Below are positions 9,034-18,976 of a stretch of DNA of 64,000 nt, in pieces. Source of the stretch: Acinetobacter tibetensis (GTDB lineage: Bacteria > Pseudomonadota > Gammaproteobacteria > Pseudomonadales > Moraxellaceae); the NCBI RefSeq assembly GCF_023824315.1, contig NZ_CP098732.1, positions 62,001 through 126,000 of the forward strand, in the 5' to 3' direction. The number at the start of each line of letters is the position of its first letter. Position 1 is the first letter of the stretch. A program made the position numbers and the translations under genes. Under the pieces are notes generated by a model. The model ran no database searches. It was not told the DNA's origin and saw only the letters and a list, made by a program, of their open reading frames with translations.

Positions 9034-10242
9034 ATGTCTGCAATTATTCACTCACTCCTCGATACTGACTTATATAAGTTCACCATGTTACAAGTGGTGC
9101 TGCACCAGTTCCCGCAAACACATAGTGTTTACCACTTCCGTTGCCGTAATTTGGATGAAACGGTGTATCCCTTGGTGGATATTTTGCAAGATTTGAATGA
9201 GCAACTGGATTATTTGTGTCAGCTTCGGTTTAAAGAAGATGAATTGCAATATTTGCGTGGCTTACGTTTTATTAAAAGTGACTTTGTCGATTATCTAGAA
9301 TTATTCCAGTTAAAACGCCGCTTTATTCATGCAGATGTCGATCAAGAAGGTCGATTAGACATTTGGGTGGAAGGTCCCATGGTGCAAGCCATGATGTTCG
9401 AGATTTTTGTTTTGGCGATTGTGAATGAACTGTACTTCAAACGCATTCGTACGCCAGAAGTGCTCGAAGAAGGCGAGCGTCGCCTCAAAGCCAAAATTGA
9501 ATTTATTCAACAGTGTGAACAGCAGCAGCGCCCAGAAGATCCGCCTTTCTTGGTATCGGATTTTGGTACCCGTCGTCGCTATAGTTTGACTTGGCAAAGG
9601 CAGGTGATTCAGGCATTTCACCAAGCAGTACCGAATGTTTTTCGTGGCACCAGTAATGTGTTGTTGGCAAAAGAATTAGGAATTTCACCCATTGGCACCA
9701 TGGCGCATGAGTTTTTACAAGCTTTTCAGGCGCTAGATGTGCGGCTGCGGGATTTCCAAAAAGCAGCATTAGAGACTTGGGTGCAAGAATACCGTGGGGA
9801 TCTAGGCATTGCCCTGACCGATGTGGTGGGAATGGATGCTTTCCTACGCGATTTCGATTTGTATTTTGCCAAATTATTCGATGGTTTGAGACATGACAGT
9901 GGCGACCCTTTTGTTTGGGGGGATAAAGCCTATGCGCATTACAAAACCTTGAAAATTGACAGCAGAACCAAAATGCTGACCTTCAGTGACGGTTTAAATT
10001 TACAAAAAGCTTGGGCATTACATCAATATTTCAAAGACCGTTTCAAAGTCAGTTTTGGGATTGGCACCAATTTGACCAATGATATGGGGCAGACTCCATT
10101 GAATATTGTGTTGAAGTTGGTGGAATGTAATGGACAATCGGTGGCGAAAATTTCAGATAGTCCAGGCAAAACCATGACCGATAACGATACCTTTTTGGCC
10201 TACTTACGTCAGGTTTTTCAAATTACAGAGCCTGCGCATTAA
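9034..10242 (+). CDS. pncB: Nicotinate phosphoribosyltransferase
   Basis: Converts nicotinate and PRPP to nicotinate mononucleotide, the step after PncA in the Preiss-Handler route. In the 402-residue protein, the N-terminal [11 protein letters not shown] is diagnostic and [13 protein letters not shown] near residues 212-224 carries the phosphorylatable histidine region. The phosphoribosyl-binding loops ([16 protein letters not shown]) are intact. The ATG at 9034 is preferred because it lies just before the conserved LLDTDLYK. The gene is divergent from dtd. Confidence 0.95.
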   Translation: MSAIIHSLLDTDLYKFTMLQVVLHQFPQTHSVYHFRCRNLDETVYPLVDILQDLNEQLDYLCQLRFKEDELQYLRGLRFIKSDFVDYLELFQLKRRFIHADVDQEGRLDIWVEGPMVQAMMFEIFVLAIVNELYFKRIRTPEVLEEGERRLKAKIEFIQQCEQQQRPEDPPFLVSDFGTRRRYSLTWQRQVIQAFHQAVPNVFRGTSNVLLAKELGISPIGTMAHEFLQAFQALDVRLRDFQKAALETWVQEYRGDLGIALTDVVGMDAFLRDFDLYFAKLFDGLRHDSGDPFVWGDKAYAHYKTLKIDSRTKMLTFSDGLNLQKAWALHQYFKDRFKVSFGIGTNLTNDMGQTPLNIVLKLVECNGQSVAKISDSPGKTMTDNDTFLAYLRQVFQITEPAH

Positions 10243-10351
10243 TTGATTTATATTGCTGATTTTCTGCAATGATCTCTAGGAAAATCGGCAGTTGGTAGAC
10301 ATGGGCTTATGCTAAGATCAAGCTGTTGCCAGAACAAAACGTGTAAAAAAG

Positions 10352-11200
10352 ATGACGGAATCTACGCTAAATTTGGGTTTATTAATCGAGGTGGAAGAGC
10401 TACTTCCACATTTAGACAATGAAAAATTACGTATCGTGGATTTAAGTCGACGTTCAGTTTATGAGCAGCTACATATTCCACATGCCATTCCGCTTAAGCC
10501 CGCACAATTGCTGCGCCAAGAAGAAAATACCACAGGATTATTACCTGATGCTGAAGGCTTGACTGCGCTGATTCAGTATTTGAATATTAGCCCTGAGCAT
10601 CATGTGGTGGTTTATGATGATGAAGGTGGTGCTTGGGCAGGACGCTTGATCTGGAATTTGCATTGCTTAGGTTTTTATAATACCTCGCTGCTCAATGGCG
10701 GTATTCATGCATGGTTAGGGCAAGGTTTTCCCACCACTTCAGAACAGGAGCAATTCGCCCCTGTAGAATCCTTAGTGCAAGTCAATTTGGCTGCGCAAGA
10801 TCAAGTCCGAATTGAATATCCCGAGTTGCTGTCTTTGGTACAGCAAAACGCCATTCAGCTTTGGGATTGTCGAACTGAAGATGAATATACGGGTTTAAGA
10901 TTAGCAGCGCGACGCGGTGGTCACATTCCAAATGCGCGCCATTTTGAATGGAGTACTGCACTTAACCGTGAAAATCATTTAAAATTGCATGCTTTAGAAC
11001 GCACACAACAACGCTTAGAACAACAAGGTTTCAATTTACAAGAACCTGTCGTGGTGTACTGCCAGTCACATCATCGTTCAGGTTTGGCTTATATTTTGGG
11101 TCGTGTATTGGGTTGGAATATTCGAGCTTATGATGGTGCGTGGAGTGAATGGGGCAATCGCCTCGATAGTCCAATCGTTACTGGAGAGTTACCGTCTTGA
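10352..11200 (+). CDS. Sulfurtransferase with two rhodanese domains
   Basis: Protein of 282 residues resembling the SseA/TST class. The N-terminal rhodanese-like domain (about 20-130) has Asp residues (VVVYDDEGG) where the catalytic Cys would be, so it is inactive. The C-terminal domain (about 155-278) has active Cys237 in the loop CQSHHRSG. It probably moves sulfane sulfur from thiosulfate or mercaptopyruvate; the loop is not a textbook match to either subgroup, so the donor is uncertain. Its TGA overlaps the TTG start of psd, indicating translational coupling. Confidence 0.88.
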   Translation: MTESTLNLGLLIEVEELLPHLDNEKLRIVDLSRRSVYEQLHIPHAIPLKPAQLLRQEENTTGLLPDAEGLTALIQYLNISPEHHVVVYDDEGGAWAGRLIWNLHCLGFYNTSLLNGGIHAWLGQGFPTTSEQEQFAPVESLVQVNLAAQDQVRIEYPELLSLVQQNAIQLWDCRTEDEYTGLRLAARRGGHIPNARHFEWSTALNRENHLKLHALERTQQRLEQQGFNLQEPVVVYCQSHHRSGLAYILGRVLGWNIRAYDGAWSEWGNRLDSPIVTGELPS

Positions 11201-12048
11201 GCCTCACCTCACGTTTAACAAAACAATTTTTTATTCAGGCGCAACGCGTTGTGCCACAACATCAACTCTCGCGTGTGGTCGGGAAGATTGCTGCCAGTGA
11301 ACATCCATTGATTAAAAACACGGCAATTTCTGCATTTAAAGCGCAATATGGCATTGATATGTCGATTGCAGAGCAAAAAAATGCGTTGAAATACAAATCA
11401 TTCAATGAGTTCTTTACCCGTGCTTTGCAAGATGGTGTGCGTGAGATTGATGCCGATGAGACGAGCATTGTGTCACCTGCCGATGGGGCAATTTCACAAC
11501 TGGGCCATATTGAATCTGGTGAAGTGTTCCAAGCCAAAGGGCAAAGTTTCTCTGTAGAAAAGCTGATTGCGGATCCTCAATTAGCAGAGCCATTTAAACA
11601 GGGTGAATTTGCAACGGTATATTTATCTCCGCGCGATTATCACCGTGTACATATGCCGTTTGCAGGTACGCTCACCGAAACTTTATATGTGCCGGGTGAA
11701 TTGTTCTCTGTGAACCAAACCACGGCAGAAAATATTCCAGGTTTGTTTGCACGTAATGAGCGTATGGTGTGTTTGTTTGATACCGAGTTGGGGCGTATGG
11801 CCGTGGTGTTAGTCGGTGCGATGATTGTGGCAGGCATTGAAACAGTTGCGACAGGCAAAGTGAAACCGACTGGGCGTTTAGAGTTAAACCAGCACAATCT
11901 TTTCCTTGAAAAAGGCGCAGAGCTAGGGCGTTTTTACTTAGGTTCAACCGCGATTGTCTTGTTTGAACACAATAAAATGCAGTGGGATGCGCAGTTTAAA
12001 GCCAATTCGACGGTAGTGATGGGCGAAGCATTGGGGCATACCCTGTAA
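11197..12048 (+). CDS. psd: Phosphatidylserine decarboxylase proenzyme
   Basis: Makes phosphatidylethanolamine at the inner membrane. It is 283 residues. The self-cleavage motif LGST lies at 248-251; cleavage before Ser250 generates the pyruvoyl alpha subunit. The conserved SPADG (93-97) and the YHRVH motif (148-152) are present. The start is a TTG inside TTGA, overlapping the upstream stop, with GGAG about ten bases earlier; the first internal ATG would delete the conserved N-terminus. It forms a two-gene unit with the rhodanese gene. Confidence 0.94.
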   Translation: MSLTSRLTKQFFIQAQRVVPQHQLSRVVGKIAASEHPLIKNTAISAFKAQYGIDMSIAEQKNALKYKSFNEFFTRALQDGVREIDADETSIVSPADGAISQLGHIESGEVFQAKGQSFSVEKLIADPQLAEPFKQGEFATVYLSPRDYHRVHMPFAGTLTETLYVPGELFSVNQTTAENIPGLFARNERMVCLFDTELGRMAVVLVGAMIVAGIETVATGKVKPTGRLELNQHNLFLEKGAELGRFYLGSTAIVLFEHNKMQWDAQFKANSTVVMGEALGHTL

Positions 12049-12057
12049 TGATGCCTT

Positions 12058-12097
12058 TGAGATGGTTGTCGTATGCAACCATCTCAATCCCTATTTT
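12058..12097 (+). terminator. Probable terminator hairpin after psd
   Basis: A perfect 11-bp stem TGAGATGGTTG / CAACCATCTCA with a 7-nt loop is followed a few bases later by a T run. The gap before the T run makes it weaker than others in this window. Confidence 0.6.
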
Positions 12098-12135
12098 TTA
12101 AATCATATAATAATCATTTCTGAGTAAAACAATTT

Positions 12136-13494
12136 TTAGCTCATGTGATACAGGCGCTCTTTCGGGAACACCACTTTAAAGGTCGAGCCTTGATTCTCTT
12201 TGGATTCAATTTCTAAATGTGCGTTGTGCTGCATCAGTACGTGTTTCACAATTGCCAGTCCTAAACCCGTTCCACCTGTTTGACGACTACGTGCGCTATC
12301 CACACGATAAAAGCGTTCGGTTAAGCGTGGCAAATGTTTTGGATCAATACCAATACCTGTATCTTCAACCGTGAAATAACCATGTTCGCCATCATCATGC
12401 CAACCCATGGTAATGGTACCGCCTTTCGGGGTGTATTTAATCGCATTGGTAATGAGATTGCTAAACGCACTGGCCAATTCGGTATCTGAACCAATGAGGT
12501 CGCAATGACTGTCGATGTCCAAATTCAGGGTATGGCCATAATCCACATTATAAGCCTGCGCATCATCGAATAACTGATTCATCAGGCTTGGCATTTCAAT
12601 AATCTGGTTTTTGGCAATTTGCTTATTATTTTCCAAACGGGATAACAGCAAGAGGTCATTGACCAAGGCATTCATACGTTTGGTCTGCGCCTGCATTTGC
12701 TCAAACGCACGCTTCCAGCGTGGATTTAAATCTTCTTGGTCGGTAAAGGTTTCAATATAACCACTGAGTACCGTTAAAGGCGTGCGTAATTCATGTGAAA
12801 TATTATCGACAAAATCTTTACGCATTTGCTCCAGATTGTGCATCCGAGTCACGTCATACGCCACTAAAAGACGGCTTTCACCGCCAAAGCGAGTCATTTT
12901 GATTTGTACGTAATGATCTTCAAACACTGAGGATTTCATTTTAATCCCGTCAGGGATTTGATCGCTTTGTTTGAAATATTCAATAAAACTCGGCTGGCGT
13001 AGAATGGTCATGATATTGCGACCACGATCTAGTGACTGAATACCGAGTAGTTTTTCCGCCGCGGGATTCCACCATTCAATTTGATGCGACTCATCAATTA
13101 ACACCACCGCTTCCGCCAGTGCCACCAAAGAGGATTGTGCACGGTCAATCAAGCCGACCATTTCAGCCTGAACAATACGTTCTTGGCGCTGTGCACGATA
13201 GACATTAAATAATAATGCTCCCCAGATGCCATTTAAATTAGGCGGAACATCATAAGGACGGTTGGAAATCCATTCATTGACCAAGTACAAAGAACGCAGT
13301 TGGAAACCGAAAAAAATGGTAAAAGCGGTAAAAATACAAACCCAAAAATACCCGATGCCAAACCCGATTAAGCTTGCAATGAGCAGTAGAAACGCCAGTA
13401 AACGTAAATCTTGTTTGGCAAATATCCATAAACTGCTGTAACGGAATTTTTGATGCTCACGCGCCAGTTCGGGGACAGGGTAGGGTTCATACAT
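12136..13494 (-). CDS. phoR: Phosphate regulon sensor histidine kinase
   Basis: Membrane kinase of the PhoR type that phosphorylates PhoB under phosphate limitation. In the 452-residue protein, two transmembrane helices lie at about 33-50 and 52-72, followed by a PAS domain (about 120-215). The dimerisation/phosphoacceptor helix holds His234 (DNISHELRTPL), and the ATPase domain has the N box NAIKYTP, G1 DTGIGI and G2 GTGLGLAIV. There is no large periplasmic domain, as in other PhoR proteins that sense through PstSCAB/PhoU. It starts 10 bases after phoB ends, in one operon. Confidence 0.94.
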   Translation of the reverse strand: MYEPYPVPELAREHQKFRYSSLWIFAKQDLRLLAFLLLIASLIGFGIGYFWVCIFTAFTIFFGFQLRSLYLVNEWISNRPYDVPPNLNGIWGALLFNVYRAQRQERIVQAEMVGLIDRAQSSLVALAEAVVLIDESHQIEWWNPAAEKLLGIQSLDRGRNIMTILRQPSFIEYFKQSDQIPDGIKMKSSVFEDHYVQIKMTRFGGESRLLVAYDVTRMHNLEQMRKDFVDNISHELRTPLTVLSGYIETFTDQEDLNPRWKRAFEQMQAQTKRMNALVNDLLLLSRLENNKQIAKNQIIEMPSLMNQLFDDAQAYNVDYGHTLNLDIDSHCDLIGSDTELASAFSNLITNAIKYTPKGGTITMGWHDDGEHGYFTVEDTGIGIDPKHLPRLTERFYRVDSARSRQTGGTGLGLAIVKHVLMQHNAHLEIESKENQGSTFKVVFPKERLYHMS

Positions 13495-13504
13495 AAAACT
13501 AAAA

Positions 13505-14215
13505 TTAACCTAAAGCTACATCAGCACGAGTGGAGAAGCGGTAACCCGTTCCACGCACGGTTTGAACAAAACGGTCTGCACCATAGGGTTCTAAGACTTT
13601 GCGTAAACGACGAATATGGACGTCAATGGTACGATCTTCAATATAGACATTGCCACCCCAAACCTGATCAAGCAATTGCGCACGGGTATAAGCACGCTCA
13701 GGATGCGTCATGAAGAAGGCCAGCAAACGATATTCAGTTGGCCCCATTTCTAGAATGTTATTGCTAAAACTGACGCGTTGGCTGACTGGGTCAAGCAATA
13801 AACCATTGGCATCAATGGTTTTTTCGCCGCTTAGAGCATTGGCGCGACGCAGCACTGCTTTAATGCGCGATACCAATTCACGCGTCGAAAAAGGTTTGGT
13901 CATGTAGTCATCTGCACCTGCATCGAGACCTTGGACTTTATGGTCTTCTTCTCCGCGTGCAGTCAGCATAATGACTGGAATTTCAGATAAGTTTTCATCG
14001 CGTTTAAGGCGACGACAGAGATCGACACCGCTGACACCACCAGGCATCATCCAGTCGAGCAGAATTAACGCTGGGCGTTGATCGACAATCATTTGATGCG
14101 CCTGTTTTGCATCTTCTGCCTGTAAGCATTGAAAGCCTGCCATATCCAAAGAGGTATGAATCATCTCTCGAATTGGAAGTTCGTCATCGACGATTAGTAT
14201 GTAGTCATCTTTCAC
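13505..14215 (-). CDS. phoB: Phosphate regulon response regulator
   Basis: OmpR-family activator of phosphate-starvation genes, 236 residues. The receiver domain has Asp10/Asp11 and phosphoacceptor Asp54 (LLDWMMPG), plus the conserved KP at MTKPFS. The C-terminal winged helix ends in the [16 protein letters not shown] and TVRGTGYRF motifs. The start is GTG, with AGGA about ten bases upstream. A Pho-box-like repeat array lies 45 bases upstream, indicating autoregulation of phoBR. Confidence 0.95.
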   Translation of the reverse strand: MKDDYILIVDDELPIREMIHTSLDMAGFQCLQAEDAKQAHQMIVDQRPALILLDWMMPGGVSGVDLCRRLKRDENLSEIPVIMLTARGEEDHKVQGLDAGADDYMTKPFSTRELVSRIKAVLRRANALSGEKTIDANGLLLDPVSQRVSFSNNILEMGPTEYRLLAFFMTHPERAYTRAQLLDQVWGGNVYIEDRTIDVHIRRLRKVLEPYGADRFVQTVRGTGYRFSTRADVALG

Positions 14216-14259
14216 AACGCAATATCCTATTGATGATAACGGTAGGCCGTTTTTTATTT

Positions 14260-14293
14260 ATGACAGGCTTATTACAAAGATTAATTATGACAG
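14260..14293 (-). promoter_or_regulatory. Pho box upstream of phoBR
   Basis: Read on the minus strand, TTGTAAT and CTGTCAT repeats are spaced exactly 11 bp (18 bp, 14260-14277), matching the E. coli Pho box pattern of two CTGTCAT-like direct repeats. A further CTGTCAT lies at 14287-14293. The array ends 45 bases before the phoB start codon, as expected for PhoB autoactivation. Confidence 0.7.
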
Positions 14294-14435
14294 TATCATT
14301 GCAGAATAGGGCAGAATCCCAATTTTCGCAAAGTTTTGTGACAATTTTTAGTCGAATTCATGAACAATTTTAGACAGGCGTAGAGGCGGTCATAAAATTA
14401 GAGTCAATTTTTTGTAAAAATTAAATCGCTGTAAT

Positions 14436-15122
14436 TTAATTTTTTTTCTCAGAAAATGATTCGAGTAGGGCTAAGAAAACCACCCGACATGATGCCAATA
14501 CATCTTCCAGAGACTGTTTAAAGCCACTGATGACCCAACGAATCGCAATCTGGGTAACATAACCATTTAAGCCTGTAGAAACCCATGAAATTTCACGTTC
14601 TGAATGCGGGATATTCGGCATCATCAACATGACAAAAGCATGAATCATACGGTCAAAACGCAACATGGTTTCGTGAATGGTGGCTTGGTTATGCAGTTCT
14701 TGCACCAGCATAGCATCGATATAAATAATACGTGCCATCCGCGGGTTATCTTTGAGCGTGGTGAGTAGGGCAGTTAAGCCAGCATCGACCATTTTTTCAT
14801 GACTGTTCGAGGCTTGCATAATCGCTTGCATGACATTCTGTTGCAGTTCATCAATCAGTTTTAAAAAGATGGTTTGGAAGAGTTGATCACTTTTTTTAAA
14901 GGATTCATAAAAATAGCGTTCGGTCAGTTTGGCTTCATTGCAAATGTCTTTGACCGTGACGGCAAAAAAACCATGGGTGCCATAAACTTCAATACCCGCT
15001 TCGATGAGTTTTTCACGACGTGCCTGTTGACGCTCAGTCAAAGAGAGTCCTTTAAACTGGCGTTCTTTATTTTTTAACGGTTGGTTATTTTTTCCTGCAT
15101 CGTTGGTATTGGAATAAGTCAT
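14436..15122 (-). CDS. TetR-family transcriptional regulator
   Basis: Protein of 228 residues counted from the ATG at 15122. The N-terminal TetR DNA-binding domain spans about residues 30-85 (RREKLIEAGIEVYGTHGF, then ICNEAKLTERYFYESFKKSDQLF), preceded by a basic, Asn/Lys-rich extension. The C-terminal ligand domain is not assigned. A TTG at 15173 could add 17 residues. It is divergent from an SDR gene; the intergenic region has an 8+4+8 inverted repeat overlapping the SDR promoter, so this regulator most likely represses the SDR gene. Confidence 0.88.
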   Translation of the reverse strand: MTYSNTNDAGKNNQPLKNKERQFKGLSLTERQQARREKLIEAGIEVYGTHGFFAVTVKDICNEAKLTERYFYESFKKSDQLFQTIFLKLIDELQQNVMQAIMQASNSHEKMVDAGLTALLTTLKDNPRMARIIYIDAMLVQELHNQATIHETMLRFDRMIHAFVMLMMPNIPHSEREISWVSTGLNGYVTQIAIRWVISGFKQSLEDVLASCRVVFLALLESFSEKKN

Positions 15123-15225
15123 AAAGATAAAACGTAGCAAAGACCGCCTATAGTTTAACAACAATTGCTGCAAATGCCTAAATTAAACGCGGAATTTGGC
15201 CGAAAGGAGATTCATCAGACATTTA

Positions 15226-15254
15226 TTGACAATGGTTATTGTCAAATTTATATT
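15226..15254 (+). promoter_or_regulatory. SDR promoter with overlapping palindromic operator
   Basis: TTGACA (15226-15231), a 17-bp spacer and TATATT (15249-15254) make a near-consensus sigma-70 promoter. A perfect inverted repeat TTGACAAT-GGTT-ATTGTCAA (15226-15245) covers the -35 element and most of the spacer. This is the classic geometry for repression by steric exclusion, and the adjacent divergent TetR gene is the obvious ligand-responsive repressor. Confidence 0.75.
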
Positions 15255-15332
15255 GAGAGAGTCTTTCGCGTCATGCATAAAAGAATGGGGGTAGCTTTGT
15301 CATACCGCCTTAGGAACCAATAAGGAAAGAAA

Positions 15333-16172
15333 ATGAAAACATTTAACAATAAAGTCGCCGCTGTAACAGGTGCGGGTTCAGGGATTGGTCAACAGTTGGC
15401 ATTACTTTTAGCTCAACAAGGTTGTCACCTTTCTTTAAGTGATATTAATGAGCAAGGTTTGGCAAAAACCGTAGAATTACTCAAAGACAGCAATGTACGA
15501 GTGACCACCAAAAAACTGGATGTGTCGGATCGTGAAGCCATACGTACTTGGGCAGAAGAAACAGTACAAAATCATGGTTCAGTCAATATGATTTTTAACA
15601 ATGCTGGGGTGGCATTGGGTTCGACCGTTGAAGGGGCGAGTTATGATGAACTAGAATGGATTGTGGGGATTAATTTTTGGGGTGTGGTGTACGGGACCAA
15701 AGAGTTTTTGCCTTTGATTAAGCAAACAGGCGATGGTCATATCATCAACATTTCTAGCTTATTCGGTTTAACGGCTCAACCCACCCAATCGGCTTATAAT
15801 GCCACCAAGTTTGCAGTTCGTGGTTTTACCGAATCCTTACGTCAGGAACTGGATATTGAAAACTGTGGGGTTAGCGCGCTGTGTGTACATCCAGGTGGTA
15901 TTCGCACCAATATTGCCAATGATGCGCGTATGAATGACAGCTTGCGCAGCTTGGGGATGAATCCAGAAAAATCGGCACGCACATTTAACAAGTTATTACG
16001 TATTCCACCAGAAGAAGCTGCACGTCAAATTTTAGCTGCGGTACAAAAGGATAAGCGTCGTGTTTTGATTGGTAATGATGCAAAATCATTAGATTTGATA
16101 CAGCGTATTTTGCCGACAGGCTACCAAAAGGTGACTGCTATGGCGACGACGTTGAGTAAACGTTTCAAATAA
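15333..16172 (+). CDS. Short-chain dehydrogenase/reductase
   Basis: Classical SDR oxidoreductase of 279 residues. The cofactor motif TGAGSGIG lies at 12-19, NNAG at 89-92, the catalytic Ser at 141-142, and Tyr155 and Lys159 in YNATK. Asp37 at the end of the second strand (LSLSDI) suggests NAD(H) preference. The substrate is unknown. AGGAAAG precedes the ATG. Its promoter overlaps a palindrome beside the divergent TetR gene, so expression is probably substrate-inducible. Confidence 0.9.
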   Translation: MKTFNNKVAAVTGAGSGIGQQLALLLAQQGCHLSLSDINEQGLAKTVELLKDSNVRVTTKKLDVSDREAIRTWAEETVQNHGSVNMIFNNAGVALGSTVEGASYDELEWIVGINFWGVVYGTKEFLPLIKQTGDGHIINISSLFGLTAQPTQSAYNATKFAVRGFTESLRQELDIENCGVSALCVHPGGIRTNIANDARMNDSLRSLGMNPEKSARTFNKLLRIPPEEAARQILAAVQKDKRRVLIGNDAKSLDLIQRILPTGYQKVTAMATTLSKRFK

Positions 16173-16180
16173 AAGGTGAT

Positions 16181-16211
16181 ACGTGTTGATCTGAGGATCA
16201 GCACGTTTTTT
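16181..16211 (+). terminator. Intrinsic terminator of the SDR gene
   Basis: An 11-bp stem ACGTGTTGATC / GATCAGCACGT (one wobble pair), TGAG loop and six Ts, immediately after the stop. Confidence 0.88.
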
Positions 16212-16225
16212 CAGCCAATCAGCCA

Positions 16226-17593
16226 TTAAATTAAGGTTTGTATGGTTTTCTTTTTCCAGACAAATTGGTAATACAGACCTTGCATCACACATAGGCAGAC
16301 AAAGGCAAGTGCATAGGCATACCATATACCTTGCAGTCCCCACCAGTCACTAAATAAATAAGCGCAGGGGACTTCAATAGCAATAATGGCAACAATGTTG
16401 ATGATCATCGGAACGGTGACGGTACCACTGGCACGCATAATCGACGCGAAAATTGCGCTGGCACCAAAGAATAAAATGGACCATAACACAATAAACAAAA
16501 GCTGTTGACCAAGCTCGACTACAGCATGATCTGTGATAAAAAGCGCCATCAGATATTTCGAAAATAGATAACCTAAAACCACCAATAAACCTGTAATCGC
16601 AATATTCATCCCAAGTGCGGTACGTGTAACTTTGGCGAGTAATTCTGACTTTCCAGCGCCAATCGCTTGCGCGGCAAAAATCGATGCTGCAATGGCAATC
16701 GAAAGTGCAGGGAACTGAATATAATTCAGAACCTGATTCACTGCCCCATAGGCAGCAGTCGCATCAGCACCATGACGATTGACCAACCCCACAATCACCA
16801 AACCAGCAACCGAAGTCGTGACCATTTGCACCCCGGTCGGAATGCCGAGGCGTAAAATAATTTGACTGAGTTGGCGGTCAAAACGAATATGGCGCAGCAT
16901 TTGCGCGTCGAGTCTGAGCGGGTGTTGTTTATAAGCCAGATAAAAATATAAAAAAATCAGAACAGAAATAAAACCTAAGGTCGATGCAATCGCAGGTGCA
17001 ACAATTCCCAGTCGAGGAAAGCCCCAATAGCCTGCAATCAAGACAGGAGTCACACAAAGGCCCACTAAAATGGTCATGCCCGAGGCGATTAAAGGGGTCG
17101 TGCTATCGCCCACACCGCGTAAAATGGAGGTATAAATAATATAGATAAATAATAAGGGGCTACCTGCGAGCATCCACTGCACATAAGGCAAAGACAAATG
17201 CATGACGGCTTCATCCGTACCCAACGCCAATAACACATGACGGGCAAACAATACCCCCAGCAGGGCAATGATGCTTCCACCAATTAGGGTCATAAATAGG
17301 GTCGAGCCAACCACCGCCCGCACTTTTTCTATATTCTGTGCACCCCATGCCTGTCCGATCAATACAGTTGAACCTGCGGACAACCCAATTACAAAGGCCA
17401 TTAAAAAGAACAAAATCGGAAAAAATACTGCTACTGCGGCAATCGCCTGCACCCCCATCATCTGCCCGACAAAGACCGTATTAATTGTCCCTGATAGGTT
17501 TTGCAGAATATTGGTGGCAATCAACGGCATCAGGAAAATAAAAAAGGCTTTCCATAGCTTTTGATGTTGCACCAAAGGGTTGTGTGCCGACAT
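16226..17593 (-). CDS. MATE-family multidrug efflux transporter
   Basis: Inner-membrane exporter of 455 residues with about twelve transmembrane helices in two homologous halves, typical of MATE proteins. The N-terminal half shows the usual NLSGTINTVFVGQMMG motif and SAGSTVLIGQAWGA; the equivalent region of the second half begins near IGLVNRHGADATAAYGA. These proteins export cationic drugs with Na+ or H+. Which NorM/DinF-type subgroup it belongs to is not decidable here. It is convergent with the SDR gene. Confidence 0.92.
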   Translation of the reverse strand: MSAHNPLVQHQKLWKAFFIFLMPLIATNILQNLSGTINTVFVGQMMGVQAIAAVAVFFPILFFLMAFVIGLSAGSTVLIGQAWGAQNIEKVRAVVGSTLFMTLIGGSIIALLGVLFARHVLLALGTDEAVMHLSLPYVQWMLAGSPLLFIYIIYTSILRGVGDSTTPLIASGMTILVGLCVTPVLIAGYWGFPRLGIVAPAIASTLGFISVLIFLYFYLAYKQHPLRLDAQMLRHIRFDRQLSQIILRLGIPTGVQMVTTSVAGLVIVGLVNRHGADATAAYGAVNQVLNYIQFPALSIAIAASIFAAQAIGAGKSELLAKVTRTALGMNIAITGLLVVLGYLFSKYLMALFITDHAVVELGQQLLFIVLWSILFFGASAIFASIMRASGTVTVPMIINIVAIIAIEVPCAYLFSDWWGLQGIWYAYALAFVCLCVMQGLYYQFVWKKKTIQTLI

Positions 17594-17720
17594 AGATGAT
17601 CCTGTGCTCTTTTTATCGTATTGTTTCAGCTTACCCTAGCACAGTTAGCATAGAAAAAATGGATGTATTTCAGTAAACAAAGTCACATTACATAGGTTGT
17701 TTTTTACGCTTGGATTGGCT

Positions 17721-18875
17721 TTATACCGCACTAAGAATTTGGGTGGCTTGGGTCAAGGTCTGTTCAGTTTTGGCGAAACAAAAACGAATCAGTTTTAAAT
17801 CTTCAGGTGGTTGTTGATAAAACACAGAAATTGGAATCGCTACAATGCCATGCTGTTCGGCAAGGAAGTGGCACATGTCAACATCATTCAAATCGGGACG
17901 AATTGCACGATAATCCAGATTTTGGAAATAGGTGCCTTGAGAGGGCGTCAATGTAAATCGGGAAGCTGCTAATCCTGCATTAAATAAATCACGTTTTTGC
18001 TGATAAAAATGAGCAAGCTGCTGAATATGTTCAGGATGTTCTTGCATGTACTGCGCTAAAGCGACTTGGACTGGCGTGACTCCACAAAAATTGGCAAATT
18101 GATAAACTTGACGAAAGACCTGCATCAACTCAGGCGCAGCCACACAATACCCTGTTTTCCAACCCGTCACATGGAAGGTTTTTCCAAATGAACCGACCAC
18201 AAAACACCGTTCACGCAGCTCTGGAAAAGACAAAGCTGAATAGTGCTGTTGTCCATCGTAAACCAAGTGTTCATAGACCTCATCTGACAGCACCACAATA
18301 TTTCGATTTTGGATCAGTTGAATCAACTGTTGCCAATCTTGCTTGGACCAAATGGCCCCCGTTGGATTATGTGGTGTATTGACAATGATCATGCGGGTTT
18401 TGGCATTAATTGCGTTGGCAACTCGGTTCCAGTCCACATGAAAATGCGGTGCAATTAAAGGGATATGAACTGCTTTTGCACCGACCAAAGCAATACTTGG
18501 CGCATAGCTGTCATAGCTCGGATCAAACACAATGACTTCATCACCCGCATTTACAAGGGCTTGAATGGCACTAAATAAGGCGATGGTCGCCCCAGGTGTA
18601 ATGGTGATTTCATGGACAGGATCGAGATTCAGTTGATCGCGCTGTAGAAACTGTTGCGCGACTTGTTGGCGTAGGCTGAGTAAACCATCGCCTGCTGCAT
18701 ATTGATTAGATCCGTGTAAGGTTGCATGGCTCAAGGCTTCAACCAAGGCTTGCGGGGGAGCAAAGTCGGGAAAGCCTTGTGATAAATTGAGTGCATTCAG
18801 CCGTTGTGCCATGGCAGTCATCTGGCTAAAAATCGTGACCCCTTGTGCAGGGAGTTTGGAATGAATTTCAAGCAT
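17721..18875 (-). CDS. PLP-dependent aminotransferase, YbdL/methionine-type
   Basis: Class I/II aminotransferase of 384 residues. The PLP lysine is Lys232 in SFGKTFHVTGWKTGY; Asn170 (NTPHNPTG), Asp198 and Tyr201 (SDEVYEH) bind the cofactor. The N-terminus (IFSQMTAMAQ, NLSQGFPDF) and the GWKxG variant resemble E. coli YbdL, a methionine/histidine/phenylalanine-preferring transaminase. That assignment is from motif memory; kynurenine aminotransferase-like activity is also possible. It is followed at some distance by the MATE gene on the same strand. Confidence 0.88.
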   Translation of the reverse strand: MLEIHSKLPAQGVTIFSQMTAMAQRLNALNLSQGFPDFAPPQALVEALSHATLHGSNQYAAGDGLLSLRQQVAQQFLQRDQLNLDPVHEITITPGATIALFSAIQALVNAGDEVIVFDPSYDSYAPSIALVGAKAVHIPLIAPHFHVDWNRVANAINAKTRMIIVNTPHNPTGAIWSKQDWQQLIQLIQNRNIVVLSDEVYEHLVYDGQQHYSALSFPELRERCFVVGSFGKTFHVTGWKTGYCVAAPELMQVFRQVYQFANFCGVTPVQVALAQYMQEHPEHIQQLAHFYQQKRDLFNAGLAASRFTLTPSQGTYFQNLDYRAIRPDLNDVDMCHFLAEQHGIVAIPISVFYQQPPEDLKLIRFCFAKTEQTLTQATQILSAV

Positions 18876-18976
18876 GACCGCAGACTCAAGGAAGAATAAA
18901 CCGATTTAATTTAGCATGTTGCAGGGTTTGTACAAGTTTAAATCTATTTATTTCTCTGTCTGAGTCGTATCGTGAA

